Shown: positions 6,604 to 8,238 of the stretch, piece by piece
How the letters are laid out: each line of letters starts with the position of its first letter
Numbering within the stretch: position 1 is the stretch's first letter
From: Candidatus Zixiibacteriota bacterium
GTDB lineage: Bacteria > Zixibacteria > MSB-5A5 > GN15 > FEB-12
DNA: 8,238 nucleotides
Reading direction: 5' to 3'
Assembly: GCA_018816665.1 (NCBI GenBank)
Contig: JAHIVM010000447.1
Coordinates: forward strand, 1 to 8,238
Translations under genes and position numbers: made by a program
The notes under the pieces: model-generated
Databases searched by the model: none
Seen by the model: only the letters and a program-made list of their open reading frames with translations
What the model was told of the DNA's origin: nothing

Positions 6604-6933
6604 TCACACCTTTACGTCCACTGATCGTCCCAGGGTTTTTTCGGCCGGAGCCGGTGTCGACTCGGCGCTGATCCGCCCGCCAAAACGGGAACCGTCGGAA
6701 AACCTGGAGAACAGCAGGGTCAGCGCCTCGCGCTCCTCGTTTGACAGAAAATCGGAAAACTTCTGATTCTGTGCCTTGACTGTCAGGACTGACTTCTGAT
6801 CCGCAGCCTGCGGTTCAATAGCCAGGTTTTCTGCAGCCTGATTGGGTGCCGACTGATCCTGCGGAGCTGCCGCGGGTCGGTCCTGGCGAGTCAGGTGCTG
6901 GTACGATTGAATGGCCAACGGGTTAATGTTCAT
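6604..6933 (-). CDS. Uncharacterised small protein encoded between flgC and fliE
   Basis: This is a 109-residue product of unknown function. The ATG at 6931-6933 has a clear GGAG ribosome-binding site six bases upstream (6940-6943). The gene starts 18 bp after the flgC stop and ends 4 bp before fliE, so it belongs to the operon. There is no signal peptide or membrane segment. Residues ~18-50 are rich in Ala, Gln and Pro and look disordered. Residues 58-80 ('KFSDFLSNEEREALTLLFSR') look like an amphipathic helix, followed by a Gly/Ser linker and the basic tail 'LGRSVDVKV'. The position among rod and MS-ring genes suggests a role in rod assembly or export. That is inference, since no known flagellar family is recognisable to me. 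The Ser/Asp spacing 'KFSDxxSN' also occurs in neighbouring FliE. Confidence 0.75.
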   Translation of the reverse strand: MNINPLAIQSYQHLTRQDRPAAAPQDQSAPNQAAENLAIEPQAADQKSVLTVKAQNQKFSDFLSNEEREALTLLFSRFSDGSRFGGRISAESTPAPAEKTLGRSVDVKV

Positions 6934-6939
6934 AGGTCA

Positions 6940-6943
6940 CTCC
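6940..6943 (-). promoter_or_regulatory. Ribosome-binding site of the small flgC-fliE gene
   Basis: Minus-strand GGAG lies six bases before the ATG at 6933. It supports real translation of the otherwise unrecognised small gene. Confidence 0.6.
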
Positions 6944-6951
6944 ATGTGTCT

Positions 6952-7446
6952 TTATATGTCGAGGGCGTCCATTGCCATTTTCTTGGCGGTGGAAATCACG
7001 GCGGTGTTGGCTTCGTATGCCCGTGAGGCCACCATCATATCAACCATTTCGTCGACTACTTCGATATCCGGCATCTTGACGTAACCATCGGCATCCGCCT
7101 TGGGATGGGTGGGGTCGTAATCCAGACGGAAAGACGATTCCGGATCTGCTACTTCCTGATGCGATACGGCGGACACAGAAACGGTTTCGAAGTTCCCGTT
7201 CATGCCGCCGGAACGATGGGCTCTGTTGGTACGGGCCAGACGGGTGTCGGCGCGGTTGAGCTGAGATCGGAAGGACGCTTTGCCCTCCTCCTCCTCGACC
7301 ATCACCCGCTTCCGACGATACGGTCCGCCCTCTTTAGTTTCAGCTGTTTCCGCGTTGGCCATGTTCTGCGCCACCGCGTCCATCCTGGCCCGCTGGACCG
7401 AAAGCCCCTGGGCCGAAACCTCGATGGCGTTGAGTATGCCTCCCAT
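6952..7446 (-). CDS. flgC: Flagellar basal-body proximal rod protein FlgC
   Basis: FlgC is a proximal rod subunit exported through the flagellar type III apparatus and assembled in the periplasm. The N-terminal helix with 'VAQNMANAET' (25-34) leads to 'EGGPYRRKRV' (39-48). The C-terminal part has 'DYDPTHPKADADGYVKMPD' (109-127), then 'VDEMVDMMVASRAYEANTA' (131-149) and the end 'MDALDI'. These are diagnostic of FlgC. At 164 residues it is ~30 longer than the E. coli protein (134); the extra length is between PYRRK and DYDPTHP, a region that varies in the family. The start is placed at the ATG 7444-7446 because GGTGGA (7454-7459) lies seven bases upstream. An in-frame GTG at 7456-7458 would add four residues but has AGG directly abutting it, which is too close. 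It follows flgB by 13 bp. Confidence 0.95.
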   Translation of the reverse strand: MGGILNAIEVSAQGLSVQRARMDAVAQNMANAETAETKEGGPYRRKRVMVEEEEGKASFRSQLNRADTRLARTNRAHRSGGMNGNFETVSVSAVSHQEVADPESSFRLDYDPTHPKADADGYVKMPDIEVVDEMVDMMVASRAYEANTAVISTAKKMAMDALDI

Positions 7447-7453
7447 AACCTGA

Positions 7454-7459
7454 TCCACC
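7454..7459 (-). promoter_or_regulatory. Ribosome-binding site selecting the ATG start of flgC
   Basis: Minus-strand GGTGGA lies seven bases before the ATG at 7446, directly after the flgB stop. It contains the alternative in-frame GTG, which makes that GTG an unlikely start. Confidence 0.55.
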
Positions 7460-7873
7460 CTACTTACTGGTTATTGCGTTTTTGAGACCGCTCAGCTTCT
7501 TCTCGAGCAAACGAGCTCCTATTGTATACAGCAGCTCATTCTGAGCCATGTTGGAAACTTCCTTGTCAATGTCCACCGAATTAAGTTCATCGGGAGAGAC
7601 CCGCTGTGTCTCGACTTTGGGGGCTCGATCGGGATGCCGCCCAAGGGGGATGTGTGATGAATGAGTGGTGTGCCCCGCCAGATGACCGGACTTGTCACTC
7701 AGTCGGGACAATTCTCCCTTGAAGTCGATGTCTGTGGATTCATACCCGGGCGTGGAAACATTGGCAATGTTCCCGGCCACCAGCTTGTGGCGATAGGATG
7801 TCAGATCAAGGACCCGCTGAAATTGCGGGATTCCCATCTTCTCAAAAACGAAGCTGTTTAGTTTGTTGCTCAT
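7460..7873 (-). CDS. flgB: Flagellar basal-body proximal rod protein FlgB
   Basis: The product has 137 residues, nearly identical in length to E. coli FlgB (138). FlgB is a proximal rod subunit placed between FliE and FlgC. The N-terminal rod signature 'NIANVSTPGYESTDIDF' is at 35-51. The C-terminal helix 'NSVDIDKEVSNMAQNELLY' at 98-116, followed by 'RLLEKKLSGLKNAI', is the standard FlgB/FlgC-type coiled-coil end. A longer frame begins at GTG 7889-7891 and would add six residues (MCGLVT). The ATG at 7871-7873 is preferred because the predicted sigma-54 transcription start falls near 7901, leaving about 28 nt of leader before the ATG but only about 10 nt before the GTG. The Shine-Dalgarno is weak (GGA nine bases upstream). 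It is the first gene of the operon. Confidence 0.95.
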   Translation of the reverse strand: MSNKLNSFVFEKMGIPQFQRVLDLTSYRHKLVAGNIANVSTPGYESTDIDFKGELSRLSDKSGHLAGHTTHSSHIPLGRHPDRAPKVETQRVSPDELNSVDIDKEVSNMAQNELLYTIGARLLEKKLSGLKNAITSK

Positions 7874-7911
7874 AGTCACCAATCCACACACTATTTCTCA
7901 CAGCCGTTCTA

Positions 7912-7927
7912 AGCAAGGACGATGCCA
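7912..7927 (-). promoter_or_regulatory. Sigma-54 (RpoN) promoter of the flgB-fliJ operon
   Basis: On the minus strand the sequence reads TGGCAT, five bases (CGTCC), then TTGCT. The consensus is TGGCAC-N5-TTGCW, so all but the last base of the -24 box match and the invariant GG and GC are exactly 10 bases apart. Placing the C of GC at -12 predicts transcription from about 7901, about 28 nt before the flgB ATG. Sigma-54 promoters need an enhancer-binding ATPase activator, as with FleQ/FlrC/FlgR in other flagellar systems; no activator gene is in the window. Confidence 0.75.
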
Positions 7928-7990
7928 AACACGACTATCCGACCGTAACCAATTGCAAATCAGCAGATTAGTGTGCGGGCCGAGTTCCCG

Positions 7991-8013
7991 GCCGGGGCCG
8001 TCGGCGGGCCGGC
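7991..8013. repeat. GC-rich imperfect inverted repeat downstream of the OmpA/MotB-like gene
   Basis: The outer arms GCCGG and CCGGC, extended by inner GG/CC pairing with a two-base bulge, can form a very stable hairpin. It lies ~33 bp after the OmpA/MotB-like stop and upstream of the sigma-54 promoter. No T-run follows on the minus strand, so it is not a canonical intrinsic terminator. It could still protect an mRNA 3' end or pause polymerase. Confidence 0.35.
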
Positions 8014-8045
8014 AGGGAAAGCTTTTCCGATCGGGAGGGAAATTT

Positions 8046-8238
8046 CTACTGACTGAGGACAGTGTCCTCGGGCGGTTGGACTGGCGACAACACCGGCTCC
8101 TCTGTGGTGGTGGCCGCGACGGTGGCCCCGGGATTGGATCCGTTGTCCTTGTAAAGCTGCGACGTGGGCTCGGTCATGGTGAGTTCTTTGGTCAAAATCA
8201 CGATATCAACCCGGCGATTCTGAGCCCGGTTCTCGATG
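8046..8238 (-). CDS. OmpA/MotB-family protein, C-terminal end only (possible flagellar stator MotB)
   Basis: Only the last 63 residues are in the window; the frame is open at the right edge and stops at TAG (8046-8048). It starts 'IENRAQNRRVDIVILT'. The N-R-x-x-NRRV-[DE]-I pattern is the conserved peptidoglycan-binding end of OmpA-like domains, shared by MotB, Pal and OmpA. MotB uses this domain to anchor the stator to the cell wall. After it comes a ~45-residue tail rich in Thr, Pro, Glu and Ser, probably disordered ('TTTEEPVLSPVQPPED'). The same orientation and position just upstream of flgB favour MotB, usually paired with MotA. The transmembrane plug region that would decide between MotB and a generic OmpA-family protein is outside the window. 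Confidence 0.8.
   Translation of the reverse strand, partial: IENRAQNRRVDIVILTKELTMTEPTSQLYKDNGSNPGATVAATTTEEPVLSPVQPPEDTVLSQ

Larger units (their letters stand above)
7874..8045. other. 172-bp intergenic regulatory region before flgB
   Basis: There is no credible gene here. It contains the sigma-54 promoter near the flgB side, a GC-rich inverted repeat near the OmpA/MotB-like side, and about 60 bp of mixed sequence between them where an activator could bind. I could not identify a specific enhancer-type dyad. Confidence 0.5.

Noticed and set aside
7874..7891. GTG at 7889-7891 as the flgB start (six extra residues MCGLVT)
   Set aside because: It would leave about 10 nt of leader from the predicted sigma-54 start, and the extra residues do not resemble FlgB N-termini.
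7991..8013. Intrinsic terminator for the OmpA/MotB-like gene
   Set aside because: The GC-rich stem has no T-run after it on the minus strand, so I list it only as an inverted repeat.

Overview
The window holds a flagellar basal-body and export operon on the minus strand, the 3' end of a secreted-protein gene converging on it from the left (plus strand), and the last codons of an OmpA/MotB-family gene at the right edge (minus strand). Base composition is moderately GC-rich. The left gene ends in a 'NYPNPFNP' type C-terminal sorting domain, which is typical of the Fibrobacteres-Chlorobi-Bacteroidetes (FCB) superphylum and related candidate phyla. That domain beside a complete flagellar rod, MS-ring and export operon suggests a motile FCB-type diderm, for example a Zixibacteria-like or Ignavibacteria-like lineage. 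This taxonomic guess is inference.

Layout, left to right. Bases 1-1121 (+) are the 3' part of a surface or secreted protein made of two related beta-rich (cohesin-like) modules plus the sorting domain; it is open at the window edge. An intrinsic terminator for this gene (1171-1203) lies inside the 3' end of convergent fliJ. Bases 1181-7873 (-) read, in transcription order, flgB, flgC, an uncharacterised 109-residue gene, fliE, fliF, fliG, fliH, fliI, fliJ. Spacing is tight: fliG/fliH overlap by 8 bp, fliH/fliI by 4 bp and fliI/fliJ by 14 bp, and most other gaps are 4-18 bp. The one larger gap is 53 bp between fliE and fliF. Bases 7874-8045 are non-coding and carry a strong match to a sigma-54 promoter (GG-N10-GC) pointing at flgB, plus a GC-rich imperfect inverted repeat. 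Bases 8046-8238 (-) encode the C-terminal end of an OmpA/MotB-like protein.

The genes form one assembly programme. FliF makes the MS ring in the inner membrane and FliG is the rotor/switch protein bound to FliF. FliE joins the MS ring to the rod, and FlgB and FlgC are proximal rod subunits. FliH, FliI and FliJ are the regulator, ATPase and stalk of the flagellar type III export apparatus. The sigma-54 site suggests that basal-body genes are switched on by RpoN with an enhancer-binding activator. The order matches the classical flgBC-fliEFGHIJ cluster, except for the extra small gene between flgC and fliE and the abrupt end after fliJ at a convergent, unrelated gene.

I see no mobile element, CRISPR array, tRNA or rRNA. 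The window is mostly conventional. The least explained items are the small gene, the sigma-54 promoter, and the modular secreted protein.
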